Assembly: GCF_900101025.1 (NCBI RefSeq)
Contig: NZ_FMUH01000001.1
Location: 1-64,000 of the forward strand
Direction: 5' to 3'
Source of the DNA: Klenkia marina
Lineage (GTDB): Bacteria > Actinomycetota > Actinomycetes > Mycobacteriales > Geodermatophilaceae
Length of the DNA stretch: 64,000 nt
In this document: piece by piece, positions 18,115-26,407 of the stretch
Layout of the letters: each line of letters starts with the position of its first letter
Numbering within the stretch: position 1 is the first letter of the stretch
The notes under the pieces: model-generated
Told to the model about the DNA's origin: nothing
Database searches by the model: none
What the model saw: the letters and a program-made list of their open reading frames with translations, nothing else
Translations under genes and position numbers: made by a program

Positions 18115-18945
18115 TCAGCGGCGGAAGCGGACGGTCTGGCCCGGGGCGAGCTGGGCGCAGCAGTCGACGTCGGCGTCGGCCACGTAGCCGATGACCGGGT
18201 AGCCGCCGGTGACGGGGTGGTCGGCCAGGAACAGCACCGGCTGCCCGGACGGCGGCACCTGCAGCGCACCCCGCACCATGCCCTCGCTGGCCAGCTCGCC
18301 GTCCCGCTGCCGGGCGAGCTCCGGCCCCGCCAGCCGGAGACCGACCCGGTTGCTGTCGCCGGTCACCGACCAGGAGGTGGTGGCCAGGGTGCGGTGCACG
18401 TCGTCGGCGAACCAGTCCGCCCGCGGGCCCGGCCGCACCGCCACGACCAGTTCCCCCGCCGTCGGCTCGGCGACCGCGGCGACGTCGACGCCGGGCCACG
18501 GGCCCGCCGTCCCGACCGGGAGCACGTCGCCGGCTGCCAGCGGGGCCGGGCCCAGGCCCGAGAGCAGGTCGGTCGACCGGGACCCCAGCACCGGGTCGAC
18601 CGCGATGCCACCGCGCACCGCGAGGTAGCTGCGCAGACCGCTCACCGGCGTGCCCAGCCGCAGCGTCGACCCCGCCGGCACCCAGGTCGGCGACGCGTAC
18701 GGCGTCCCGGTGCAGCGCGCGCCGGTCAGCGCCACCCACACCCCGGCGTCGGCCCGCACGAGCAGCCCGCCGGCGGTCACCTCGAGCACCGCAGCACCCA
18801 CCGGGTTGCCGACCAGCCGGTTGGCCAGTGCCGCCGACGCCCGGTCGCACGCCCCCGACCGGCCGATGCCCTCGGCGGCCCGGCCGGGTCGGCCCAGGTC
18901 CTGCACGGTCGTGAGCGGCCCCGGGGCCAGCACGGTGAGCGTCAC
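18115..18945 (-). CDS. pxpC: 5-oxoprolinase subunit C (biotin-dependent carboxyltransferase fold, KipA type)
   Basis: A 276-residue subunit of the prokaryotic ATP-dependent 5-oxoprolinase PxpABC, which converts pyroglutamate to glutamate. Family landmarks are TTVQDLGRPG near the start, MVRGALQVPPSGQPVLFLAD, and PVTGGYPVIGYV near the end. Start GTG 18945 overlaps the pxpB stop as GTGA, so C follows B by coupled translation. It is the last gene of a four-gene operon with the NRAMP-like protein, pxpA and pxpB, the order partly shared with the ycsFGI-kip region of Bacillus subtilis. Confidence 0.92.
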   Translation of the reverse strand: MTLTVLAPGPLTTVQDLGRPGRAAEGIGRSGACDRASAALANRLVGNPVGAAVLEVTAGGLLVRADAGVWVALTGARCTGTPYASPTWVPAGSTLRLGTPVSGLRSYLAVRGGIAVDPVLGSRSTDLLSGLGPAPLAAGDVLPVGTAGPWPGVDVAAVAEPTAGELVVAVRPGPRADWFADDVHRTLATTSWSVTGDSNRVGLRLAGPELARQRDGELASEGMVRGALQVPPSGQPVLFLADHPVTGGYPVIGYVADADVDCCAQLAPGQTVRFRR

Positions 18946-19550
18946 CCGGCGTCCCGGAACCGCACCCGCACACCCGGCCGCAGCAGCGCCGCCGGGTCCC
19001 GGTCGACGTCGAACATCGCCAGGTCGGTGCGGCCCACCAGCTGCCAGCCGCCCGGGGACTCCCGCGGGTACACGCTGCTGAACTCCCCCGCCAGCGCCAC
19101 CGACCCGGCCGGCACGCGGGTCCGCGGGGTCGACCGGCGCGGGATGGCCCAGTCGCCGTCCGCCGCCGTCGCGTAGCCGAAGCCGGGGGCGAAGCCGCAG
19201 AACGCCACCGTCCACACGGTGCCGGTGTGCCGGGCCACGACCTCGGCCGGCGAGCAGCCCAGGGCCGCCGCGACGTCGGCCAGGTCCTCGCCGTCGTAGA
19301 CCACCGGCACCTCCAGCTCGCCGGCCTCCGGGCGGGCGCCCGCCACCGGCCGGGCCGCCTGCACCCACCGGACGACGGCGTCGCCCGGCACCGCAGCCGG
19401 GTCGAACGACACCAGGACCGTGCGCGCGGCCGGCACCACGTCGAGCACGCCGGCGGGTGGGGCGTCCAGCGCCGCGTGCAGTGCCAGCACCTCGTCGAGG
19501 TCGGCCAGCTCGGCGAGGACGGCGGCGTCCCCGCTGGGCAGCACCCTCAC
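18942..19550 (-). CDS. pxpB: 5-oxoprolinase subunit B (KipI type)
   Basis: A 202-residue subunit with the signature [11 protein letters not shown], the proline-rich [17 protein letters not shown] and [10 protein letters not shown]. Together with PxpC it forms the catalytic partner of PxpA. In Bacillus the homologue KipI also inhibits the sporulation kinase KinA, but the oxoprolinase role is expected here because A, B and C are together. Start GTG 19550 overlaps the pxpA stop by four bases. Confidence 0.92.
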   Translation of the reverse strand: MRVLPSGDAAVLAELADLDEVLALHAALDAPPAGVLDVVPAARTVLVSFDPAAVPGDAVVRWVQAARPVAGARPEAGELEVPVVYDGEDLADVAAALGCSPAEVVARHTGTVWTVAFCGFAPGFGYATAADGDWAIPRRSTPRTRVPAGSVALAGEFSSVYPRESPGGWQLVGRTDLAMFDVDRDPAALLRPGVRVRFRDAG

Positions 19551-20305
19551 GCGAACGCGGCCAGCTGCACGCCGGCGTCGGTCAGCGCGGCCCGCACCCG
19601 GCGGGCGATCTCGACGGCACCGGGGGTGTCGCCGTGCACGCAGATCGAGCCCGGGTCCAGCCGCAGGTCCCCGCCGTCGACGTCGGTGACCGGCCGGCCC
19701 GAGGCCATGGCCACGCAGCGCGCGGCGATCTCGTCGGCGTCGTGCAGCACCGCCCCCGGCAGCCGGCGGGACACCAGGGCGCCCTCCGGGGTGTACGCCC
19801 GGTCGGCGAACGACTCGGCGACGGTGGTCAGCCCCGCCTCGGCGGCAAGCCGCAGCCACGCCGACCCGGGCAGGCCCAGCACCGGCAGCGTGCGGTCGTA
19901 GTCGAGGACGGCGGTGACGACGGCCGCGGCCTGCGCCTCGTGGGTGACGATCGCGTTGTAGAGCGCGCCGTGCGGCTTCAGGTAGCGCACCCGCGAACCG
20001 GCCACGCGGGCGAAGCCGTCGAGCGCGCCGAGCTGGTAGAGCACGTCCTGGGTCAGCTCGTGCGGGTCGACGTCGATGAACCGGCGGCCGAACCCGGGCA
20101 GGTCGCGGTAGCCGACCTGGGCGCCGATGGCGACGCCGCGCTCGACGCAGCGCTCGGTCACCCGCCGCATGGTCGTGGCGTCCCCCGCGTGGTACCCGCA
20201 GGCCACGTTCGCGCTGGTCACGATCTCGAGCAGGGCGTCGGAGTCGTCGAGGGTCCACTGGCCGAAGCCCTCGCCCAGGTCGGAGTTCAGGTCCACGGTG
20301 CTCAT
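19547..20305 (-). CDS. pxpA: 5-oxoprolinase subunit A (LamB/YcsF family)
   Basis: A 252-residue protein with [14 protein letters not shown] at the very start, [16 protein letters not shown] and [10 protein letters not shown], all hallmarks of the family. It supplies the ATP-dependent ring-opening part of PxpABC. The ATG overlaps the stop of the NRAMP-like transporter gene by four bases (ATGA). Pyroglutamate forms spontaneously from glutamine, so the enzyme is a damage-control or nutrient-salvage function. Confidence 0.93.
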   Translation of the reverse strand: MSTVDLNSDLGEGFGQWTLDDSDALLEIVTSANVACGYHAGDATTMRRVTERCVERGVAIGAQVGYRDLPGFGRRFIDVDPHELTQDVLYQLGALDGFARVAGSRVRYLKPHGALYNAIVTHEAQAAAVVTAVLDYDRTLPVLGLPGSAWLRLAAEAGLTTVAESFADRAYTPEGALVSRRLPGAVLHDADEIAARCVAMASGRPVTDVDGGDLRLDPGSICVHGDTPGAVEIARRVRAALTDAGVQLAAFA

Positions 20306-21552
20306 GAGAACAGCTCGATCACCGGACGGACGGAGTTCACCGCGAGGTAGAGGGTCAGCAGCCAGGCCACCCAGCCGACGCCCAGCAGCCAGCGCGGGTA
20401 CCGGTACCCGCCGAGCAGGTCGGTGCGCCGGGTGGCGACCCACAGCAGCACGGCGATGCCGATCGGCAGCAGCAGCCCGTTGAACGCCCCGGCGAACACC
20501 AGCAGCGTGGTGGGTGCTGCGCCGATGAGCAGGTAGGCACCCGAGGTCACCGCGATGAACCCGACGACCAGCAGGGTGCGGGTGCGGTCCGACGTCCCCG
20601 TCCGGGAGGTCACGAACGACACCGACGTGTAGCTGGCGCCGATGACGCTGGTGATCGCCGCGGCCCACAGCACGACGCCGAACACCCGCAGCCCGACCTC
20701 GCCGGCGGCCTGCCCGAAGGCGGAGGCGGCCTGGTTCTCCGGGTCCAGCGCGGCGCCGCCGGTGACGACGCCGAGGATGGCCAGGAACAGCACGATGCGC
20801 ATGACCGCGGTGATCAGGATGCCGGTGACCGAGCCGCGGGTGATGTCGCGGACGTGCTCGGGCCCGGTGACGCCGGAGTCCAGCAGCCGGTGCGCGCCGG
20901 CGTAGACGATGTAGCCGCCGATGGTGCCGCCGACCAGCGTCGTGATGGCCAGCACCGACACCTGCTCGGGCAGGACGACGTTGCGCAGCGCCTGCCCGAC
21001 CGGCGGCCCGGAGGTGATCGCGATGTAGGTGGTCAGCGCGATCATGACCAGCCCCAGGACGACGACGATGCGGTCGACGGCCACCCCGGCCTTCTTGGAC
21101 AGGAAGATGCCGATGGCCACCAGCGCCGACAGCGCCCCGCCGATCTTGGGGTCCAGGCCCAGCATCGCGTCCAGGCCGAGGCCGGCGCCGCTGACGTTGC
21201 CGATGTTGAACACCAACCCACCGACCAGCAGGAAGCCGGCCATCACCCAGCCCAGGCCGGGCAGCACCAGGTTGCCCAGCTCCTGCGCCCGGCGCCCGCT
21301 GACCCCGATGACCCGCCACACGTTCAGCTGCAGGGCGATGTCGACCAGGATCGAGATGACGATCGCGAACGCGAACGCGGCGCCGAGCTGCACGGTGAAG
21401 GTCGTCGTCTGCGTGATGAACCCGGGCCCGATGGCCGAGGTCGCCATGAGGAACATCGCGCCGAGCAGGGTGGACCGGGTGCTGGCGGCCAGGCGGCCAC
21501 CGCCCGCCGGGGGTGCGGCGCCCGTGTCGGGCGCGTCGTCGGACGAGGTCAT
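20302..21552 (-). CDS. NRAMP-like transporter of the 5-oxoprolinase cluster (YcsG type)
   Basis: A 416-residue protein with about 11 predicted spans and the NRAMP fold. The metal-binding DPGN of span 1 is replaced by AIGPGFIT, and I see no MPHN-like motif in span 6. It is therefore unlikely to carry divalent metals. Its place at the head of the pxp operon, like ycsG in Bacillus, suggests import of pyroglutamate or a related organic acid; that is inference. The operon promoter lies in 21553-21678, shared with the divergent GntR gene. Confidence 0.82.
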   Translation of the reverse strand: MTSSDDAPDTGAAPPAGGGRLAASTRSTLLGAMFLMATSAIGPGFITQTTTFTVQLGAAFAFAIVISILVDIALQLNVWRVIGVSGRRAQELGNLVLPGLGWVMAGFLLVGGLVFNIGNVSGAGLGLDAMLGLDPKIGGALSALVAIGIFLSKKAGVAVDRIVVVLGLVMIALTTYIAITSGPPVGQALRNVVLPEQVSVLAITTLVGGTIGGYIVYAGAHRLLDSGVTGPEHVRDITRGSVTGILITAVMRIVLFLAILGVVTGGAALDPENQAASAFGQAAGEVGLRVFGVVLWAAAITSVIGASYTSVSFVTSRTGTSDRTRTLLVVGFIAVTSGAYLLIGAAPTTLLVFAGAFNGLLLPIGIAVLLWVATRRTDLLGGYRYPRWLLGVGWVAWLLTLYLAVNSVRPVIELFS

Positions 21553-21602
21553 CGGGGTCTCCTCAGCGGCGGGCGGGGTGAGCTGCGCCTCAACCTAGAG
21601 AG

Positions 21603-21613
21603 TTGTTGAACAA
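21603..21613. promoter_or_regulatory. Candidate GntR operator
   Basis: TTGTTGAACAA is a perfect 5-1-5 palindrome of the TTGT-N-ACAA type used by many GntR regulators. It is 50 bases before the NRAMP-like start and 65 before the GntR start, in the only intergenic space of the cluster. Confidence 0.55.
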
Positions 21614-21678
21614 TCCCACAAGAGGTGACGTGAGAGATTGACTGGCCCGACACGTGCCCGTCACGGCACCATGGCGAC

Positions 21679-22383
21679 GTGACGACCACCCAGTCCTTCC
21701 TCGACGGGCTGGCCGCCGAGGTGGCCGGGCTGCCCCGGGCCAGCACCGCCGAGCGGGTGGCCGAGCTGCTGCGCCGCCGGGTCACCGAGGGCGACCTGCC
21801 CCCGGGCAGCCAGCTGTCGGAGGAGCAGCTCAGCGCGGTGCTGCAGGTCTCCCGCAACACGCTGCGCGAGGCCTTCCGGCTGCTGGGCCACGAGGGCCTG
21901 CTGGTGCACCGCCTGCACCGGGGCGTATTCGTGGCCGAGCTCAGCGACGACGACCTGGTCGACGTCTACCGGGTGCGCCGGGCGATCGAGGGCGACGTCG
22001 TCCGCCGGCTGGGCACCGCCGCGGCCGAGGACCCCGGGCTGCTGGACCCGCTGCGCGCGGACGTCGCCGACGGCACGGCGGCTGCCCGGCGCGGTGACTG
22101 GTCGGGCGTCGGGACGGCGAACATGCACTTCCACGCCCACCTCGTCGCCCTGGCCGGCAGCCCCCGCCTGGACGCCGCGACCGCCCGGCTGCAGGCGGAG
22201 CTGCGGCTGGCCTTCCAGGGTGCGGACGCCGAGGCCATGCACGCCCCCTACGTGCAGCGCAACGCCGACCTGCTCGACCTGGTCGCCGCCGGGCGGGCCG
22301 CCGAGGCCGCCGCGGCGCTGGAGGAGTACCTCGACGCGTCGCTTGCCCACCTGCTCGCCCTGCGTGCGGCCGGTCGCCCGTGA
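21679..22383 (+). CDS. GntR family regulator, FadR subfamily
   Basis: A 234-residue DNA-binding protein. The N-terminal winged helix-turn-helix reads [20 protein letters not shown] followed by [16 protein letters not shown]. The C-terminal domain is all-helical FCD, with the metal-binding histidine pattern in [14 protein letters not shown]. It most likely controls the divergent pxp operon and its own operon with the DUF1445 gene, with a small carboxylate as ligand. Start GTG 21679. Confidence 0.88.
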   Translation: MTTTQSFLDGLAAEVAGLPRASTAERVAELLRRRVTEGDLPPGSQLSEEQLSAVLQVSRNTLREAFRLLGHEGLLVHRLHRGVFVAELSDDDLVDVYRVRRAIEGDVVRRLGTAAAEDPGLLDPLRADVADGTAAARRGDWSGVGTANMHFHAHLVALAGSPRLDAATARLQAELRLAFQGADAEAMHAPYVQRNADLLDLVAAGRAAEAAAALEEYLDASLAHLLALRAAGRP

Positions 22384-23150
22384 GCGCCGGCGCCAAGGCC
22401 CGGGCTGCCTTCCGCGGCGGGGTCGCCGTCCCGTCGTCGGGGTGGGCGCCGGGGCTGACCCAGGCCAACCTCGTCGTCCTCCCCCGCGACTGGGCGTGGG
22501 ACATGCTGCTGTTCGGCCAGCGCAACCCGCAGCCGGTGCCGTTGCTCGACGTCACCGACCCCGGCAGCACCTCCACCGTGCTCGCCCCGGACGCTGACCT
22601 GCGCACCGACCTGCCCCGCTACCGGGTGTGGCGCGACGGCGGGCTGGTCGACGAACCCACCGACGTCCTGGACCTCTGGACCGACGACCTGGTCGCCTTC
22701 CTGGTCGGCTGCAGCTTCAGCTTCGAGACCGCGCTGCTGGACGCCGGGGTGCCGGTGCGCAACATCGAGCAGGGCCGCAACGTGGCGATGTACCGGACCG
22801 ACCGGCAGTGCCGCCCGGCGGGCCGGCTGTCGGGACCGCTGGTGGTCTCGATGCGGCCGGTCCCCGCCCACCTGGTCGCCACCGCGGTGCAGGTGACCGC
22901 CCGGATGCCGCAGGTGCACGGGGCGCCGGTGCACGTCGGGTCCCCGCGGGCGCTGGGCATCGCCGACCTGGACCGGCCCGACTTCGGCGACCCGGTCGAG
23001 GCCGAGCCCGGCGACGTCCCGGTCTTCTGGGCCTGCGGGGTCACCCCGCAGGCGGCGCTGATGGCCTCGCGGCCGCCGTTCGCGATCACCCACGCGCCGG
23101 GGCACATGTTCGTCACCGACGTCCCCGATGCGGCCTACCGCCAGCTCTGA
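22380..23150 (+). CDS. DUF1445 putative hydro-lyase (YcsI type)
   Basis: A 256-residue cytoplasmic protein of the D-glutamate cyclase-like/DUF1445 family. Landmarks are [32 protein letters not shown] and [12 protein letters not shown] near the C-terminus. The family includes YcsI in the Bacillus oxoprolinase region. Mammalian relatives turn D-glutamate into 5-oxo-D-proline, which links it chemically to the neighbouring PxpABC. The GTG start overlaps the GntR stop as GTGA. Confidence 0.85.
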   Translation: MSAGAKARAAFRGGVAVPSSGWAPGLTQANLVVLPRDWAWDMLLFGQRNPQPVPLLDVTDPGSTSTVLAPDADLRTDLPRYRVWRDGGLVDEPTDVLDLWTDDLVAFLVGCSFSFETALLDAGVPVRNIEQGRNVAMYRTDRQCRPAGRLSGPLVVSMRPVPAHLVATAVQVTARMPQVHGAPVHVGSPRALGIADLDRPDFGDPVEAEPGDVPVFWACGVTPQAALMASRPPFAITHAPGHMFVTDVPDAAYRQL

Positions 23151-23151
23151 G

Positions 23152-24111
23152 TCAGTCCTCCGGCTCCGGGGGGACGGCGGCACCGTCGGCCTCGTCGCGC
23201 GCGGCCCACTCCAGCAGCGGGGCGATGTCGAACACCTCGGCGTCGATGCCGGCGTGCAGGTCACCCAGCTCGGCGAAGCGGGCCGGCACCGTGGCGATGG
23301 TGAAGTCGCGCGGGTGGGCGTCGTCGACCTCGTCCCACCGGATCGGCGTCGACACCGTCGCGTCGGCGTTCCCGCGCACCGAGTACGCCGCGGCGATGGT
23401 GTGGTCGCGGGCGTTCTGGTTGTAGTCCAGGAACACCGCGCGGGGGTCGCGGTCCTTGCGCCACCAGGTGGTGGTGACGTCGGCGGTGCGCCGCTCGACC
23501 TCACGGGCGAACGCCAGGGCTCCCCGCCGGACGTCGGTGAACCCGTGCACCGGGGGGATGCGCACGTACACGTGCAGCCCGTTGCCCCCCGAGGTCTTCG
23601 GGAAGCCCACCGCACCCAGCTCGTCGAGCACCTCGTGCACGACGTGGGCGACCCGGCGCACCGCGGCGTAGTCGGCCTCGGGCATGGGGTCCAGGTCGAT
23701 GCGCCACTCGTCGGGCAGCTCGGTGTCGGCACGGCGGCTGTTCCACGGGTGGAACTCGACCGTCGACATCTGCACCGCCCACGCCACGTGCGCCAGGTGG
23801 GTCACGCACAGCTCGTCGGCGGTGCGGTTCCAGCGCGGGAAGTGCAACCGCACCGTCTCGATCCACGGCGGCGCGCCGGCCGGGATGCGCTTCTGGTGCA
23901 CCTTGTCGCCCTCGACGCCCTTCGGGAACCGGTGCAGCATGCACGGCCGCTCCCGCAGCGCGTTGACGATGCCGGGCCCGACGGCCAGGTAGTAGTCGAG
24001 CAGGTCCTTCTTGGTCCAGCCGTGGGCCGGGAAGTAGACCCGGTCCGAGCTGGACAGCCGCACGTCCAGCCCGTCGACCTCGACCTCGATCGCGTCGCCC
24101 GCCTTGCTCAT
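23152..24111 (-). CDS. Stand-alone LigD-type polymerase/primase domain protein
   Basis: A 319-residue archaeo-eukaryotic primase-fold polymerase as in the LigD POL domain. The catalytic metal residues are in WRIDLDPMP (DxD), and the nucleotide-binding region FPKTSGGNGLHVYV is present, as is FHPWNSR. Such polymerases fill gaps during Ku/LigD end joining. No ku or ligase gene lies nearby, so it works with partners elsewhere or is one of several copies usual in actinobacteria. It converges on the DUF1445 gene with one base between the stops. Confidence 0.9.
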   Translation of the reverse strand: MSKAGDAIEVEVDGLDVRLSSSDRVYFPAHGWTKKDLLDYYLAVGPGIVNALRERPCMLHRFPKGVEGDKVHQKRIPAGAPPWIETVRLHFPRWNRTADELCVTHLAHVAWAVQMSTVEFHPWNSRRADTELPDEWRIDLDPMPEADYAAVRRVAHVVHEVLDELGAVGFPKTSGGNGLHVYVRIPPVHGFTDVRRGALAFAREVERRTADVTTTWWRKDRDPRAVFLDYNQNARDHTIAAAYSVRGNADATVSTPIRWDEVDDAHPRDFTIATVPARFAELGDLHAGIDAEVFDIAPLLEWAARDEADGAAVPPEPED

Positions 24112-24152
24112 GCGGGGAGTCTGCCTGGCCTGCGCGGCAGCTGCCCACCCGA

Positions 24153-24215
24153 GTTGATCATCGGCGACCGGCCGGGGCCACCGGCGCGCCCGACGACCAC
24201 CCGGCGATGATCAAC
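24153..24215. repeat. Inverted repeat around the SDR stop codon
   Basis: GTTGATCATCG at 24153-24163 is repeated in inverted form at 24205-24215, 41 bases apart, in a GC-rich region where such AT-rich words stand out. The right arm contains the SDR stop codon. It may be a terminator for the SDR or a copy of an interspersed palindromic repeat; one copy cannot decide. Confidence 0.5.
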
Positions 24216-25065
24216 CACGCGGGAGGTCGACGAGGTCGGCCGAGAGGTCCCACAGGGACCGGGCGCGGCGGTCGTCGGTGGCCCAGGGCATCGCCCGGGA
24301 CGGCGCACGGTCGGCGTGGAAGCCGCCGTTGCGCCAGCCGTCCTCGGCGGTCGCCAGCCAGACCAGGGTGTCGGCGCCCTGGGCCGGGGTGCGGAAGCTG
24401 CGCGAGAGGCCGAGCTTCCAGGCGAGCCCGGACAACCCGCCCGACCGGGCGCCGAACGACGTGGCCACCGCGCCGGGGGTGTAGCAGGTGGCGGTCACGT
24501 CGGGTGCCCAGCGGCGCGCCAGCTCGCGGGTGAACAGGGCGTTCATCGTCTTGGCCCGCGAGTAGGCGAGCATCCCCGAGTAGGGGCGCGGCGGGTCGGC
24601 GGTGACCGTGCGCGGCAGCGGACCGAGCCGGTGCATGAACGACGACGTCGTCACCACCCGGGCGCGGGCGGCGCGCAGCGGTTCCTCCAGCAGCCGGGTG
24701 AGCAGGTAGCCCGCGAGGTGGTCGACCTGGAACGTCGTCTCGTTGCCGTCGCCGGTCGCGCTCCGGCGGGGGAAGGACGCCCCGGCGTTGTTGGCCAGCA
24801 CGTCGATGCGCGGGTGCCGCGCGCGCAGCGTCGCGGCCAGCGCGCGGACGTCGTCCAGGCGGGCGAAGTCGACGGTGTGCCGCTCGACGGCGCGGTGGTC
24901 CTCGGGGTGGCCCTGCACCTCGAGCTCATCGGCGACCGCGGCGGTCTTGTCGGCCGAGCGGCCCACCACCACGACCTGCCAGCCGTCGCGGTGCAGCCTG
25001 CGGGCGGCCGCCGCCCCGATGCCGTCGGAGGCACCGGTGACGACGGCGACGCGGGACCCGCTCAG
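24211..25065 (-). CDS. SDR family oxidoreductase, retinol-dehydrogenase-like
   Basis: A 284-residue short-chain dehydrogenase. The cofactor loop is VVTGASDGIG, the core motif LANNAGASF, and the catalytic Tyr-Lys sits in AYSRAKTMNALF. The substrate is unknown. No ATG, GTG or TTG occurs between the stop of the upstream gene and the cofactor loop. The only start that keeps the N-terminal strand is CTG 25065, which overlaps that stop as CTGA. The stop lies inside an inverted repeat. Confidence 0.85.
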   Translation of the reverse strand: MSGSRVAVVTGASDGIGAAAARRLHRDGWQVVVVGRSADKTAAVADELEVQGHPEDHRAVERHTVDFARLDDVRALAATLRARHPRIDVLANNAGASFPRRSATGDGNETTFQVDHLAGYLLTRLLEEPLRAARARVVTTSSFMHRLGPLPRTVTADPPRPYSGMLAYSRAKTMNALFTRELARRWAPDVTATCYTPGAVATSFGARSGGLSGLAWKLGLSRSFRTPAQGADTLVWLATAEDGWRNGGFHADRAPSRAMPWATDDRRARSLWDLSADLVDLPRG

Positions 25066-25508
25066 GCCTTCTTCTCCACCAACACGACCGGGATCTCCCG
25101 GTCGGTCTTCTCCTGGTACTCGGCGTAGTCGGGGAACGCCGCGACGGCCCGCTCCCACCACACGGCCTTCTCCTCGCCGTGGATCTCCCGGGCGACGCCG
25201 TCCCAGGGCTCGGGGCCGTCCTGCACCGTGACCTCGTCGGGGTGGGCGGTGACGTTGAAGTACCAGGTGGGGTGCTTGGGTGCCCCGCCCTGGCTGGCGA
25301 CCATCGCGTAGACGCCGTCGTGCTCGACCTTCATGAGCGGGTTCTTGCGCACCTTGCCGCTCTTCGCACCTCGCGTGGTGAACACGACGACCGGCTCGGG
25401 GCGGTTCGGGAGGGTGTTCGCCTCGCGGCCGCCGCTGCGCTCGTAGGCCTCGACCTGGTCGCGGACCCACTTCTCGGGGCTGGGCTCGTACTCGCCGTCC
25501 AGTGGCAT
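25062..25508 (-). CDS. Nitroreductase/deazaflavin-dependent oxidoreductase (Ddn family)
   Basis: A 148-residue split-barrel flavoprotein of the DUF385 family. The motifs VVFTTRGAKSGKVRKNPLM and GGAPKHPTWYFNVTAHP match Ddn-like enzymes, which use coenzyme F420 to reduce quinones or xenobiotics. It fits other F420-type proteins in the window (the NADPH:F420-like gene at 30638, the PPOX protein at 62138). It is the first gene of a pair with the SDR. Confidence 0.86.
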   Translation of the reverse strand: MPLDGEYEPSPEKWVRDQVEAYERSGGREANTLPNRPEPVVVFTTRGAKSGKVRKNPLMKVEHDGVYAMVASQGGAPKHPTWYFNVTAHPDEVTVQDGPEPWDGVAREIHGEEKAVWWERAVAAFPDYAEYQEKTDREIPVVLVEKKA

Positions 25509-25542
25509 GCCCCGACCCTAGGACTCCTCGGCGCCGGGCGCC

Positions 25543-25770
25543 TCAGTCCTCGGCCAGGACGTGGGCGACCAGGGCGTTGGCGTGGCCGTGGCCCATGCCG
25601 TGCTCGGACTTCAGCCACGACACCAGGGCCATGTGCTTCGCGTCGGGCTCGGCGGCCCGGCGCTCGCGCACCAGCTGCTGCCACTCCCCGATCGGCTTGC
25701 CGTACTTCTTCTCCATCGACGGGAAGTAGCTCGCCGGGCCCTGCACCTTCGTCTCCTGCGGCTCCGCCAT
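25543..25770 (-). CDS. DUF4287 domain-containing protein
   Basis: A 75-residue soluble protein that fits the DUF4287 pattern: SMEKKYGKPIGEWQQLV followed by MALVSWLKSEHGMGHGHANA. The family resembles small helix-hairpin nucleic-acid-associated domains, but its function is unknown. The gene stands alone with its own start at ATG 25770, divergent from the next gene. Confidence 0.8.
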   Translation of the reverse strand: MAEPQETKVQGPASYFPSMEKKYGKPIGEWQQLVRERRAAEPDAKHMALVSWLKSEHGMGHGHANALVAHVLAED

Positions 25771-25882
25771 GCCCGACATCCTGGCCGACGGGAACCCTCC
25801 CGGGCGCGCACTCGTGGCACGGGTGGCATGCGCGTCGCGGCAGCGGCAGGGTGTGCGCAGACGACGACCAGAGGAGGACGAC

Positions 25883-26398
25883 GTGGTGGACTTCGGGAAG
25901 CTCGCGAAGCGGGCCCAGGACGCACTGGCCCAGGGCTCGGACAAGATCGAGGCGGCCCTCAAGGACAACGCCGGCAAGATCGAGGGCGCCGTCGACAAGG
26001 CCGGGCAGTTCGCCAAGGAGAAGATGCCCGACCGCGCCGCGCAGATCGACAACGCGACGCAGAAGGCCAAGGCCGCCGTCCCGCGGCACGAGGACGGCAC
26101 GGGCACCGGCACCGCGTTCGGCACGACCGCCACGACCCCGGCGCAGGACCCGGCCGCGGCCCCGGACCCGACCCCGGTCACCCCGCCCGCACCGGTGGCC
26201 GAGCCCGGAGCGGTCGGTGCACCGGGCGCCGCCCCGACCCACACCGCACCCGACGACAGCGCGCCCGCGTGGAGTCCCGGCGCGGCCACCGCACCGCCGG
26301 CGCCCGAGCAGCACGCGCCGCCCTCGAGCGCCGGGTTCGCCCCGCCCTCCACCTCGCCCACCCCCGAGGTCGACCGCGCCGCGCGCGAGCAGGGCTGA
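25883..26398 (+). CDS. Rv0909/MT0933-like antitoxin-family protein with Pro/Ala-rich tail
   Basis: A 171-residue protein. Residues 1-60 match the MT0933-like antitoxin domain: amphipathic repeats such as KIEAALKDNAGKIEGAVDKA and later QIDNATQKAKAAV. The rest is a low-complexity Pro/Ala/Thr tail. In mycobacteria the partner is an SRPBCC toxin, but none is adjacent here, so an antitoxin role is doubtful. Starts GTG 25883 and 25886 are both possible; GAGGAGG precedes them. The next gene follows after nine bases. Confidence 0.65.
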   Translation: MVDFGKLAKRAQDALAQGSDKIEAALKDNAGKIEGAVDKAGQFAKEKMPDRAAQIDNATQKAKAAVPRHEDGTGTGTAFGTTATTPAQDPAAAPDPTPVTPPAPVAEPGAVGAPGAAPTHTAPDDSAPAWSPGAATAPPAPEQHAPPSSAGFAPPSTSPTPEVDRAAREQG

Positions 26399-26407
26399 GC
26401 GACACCG

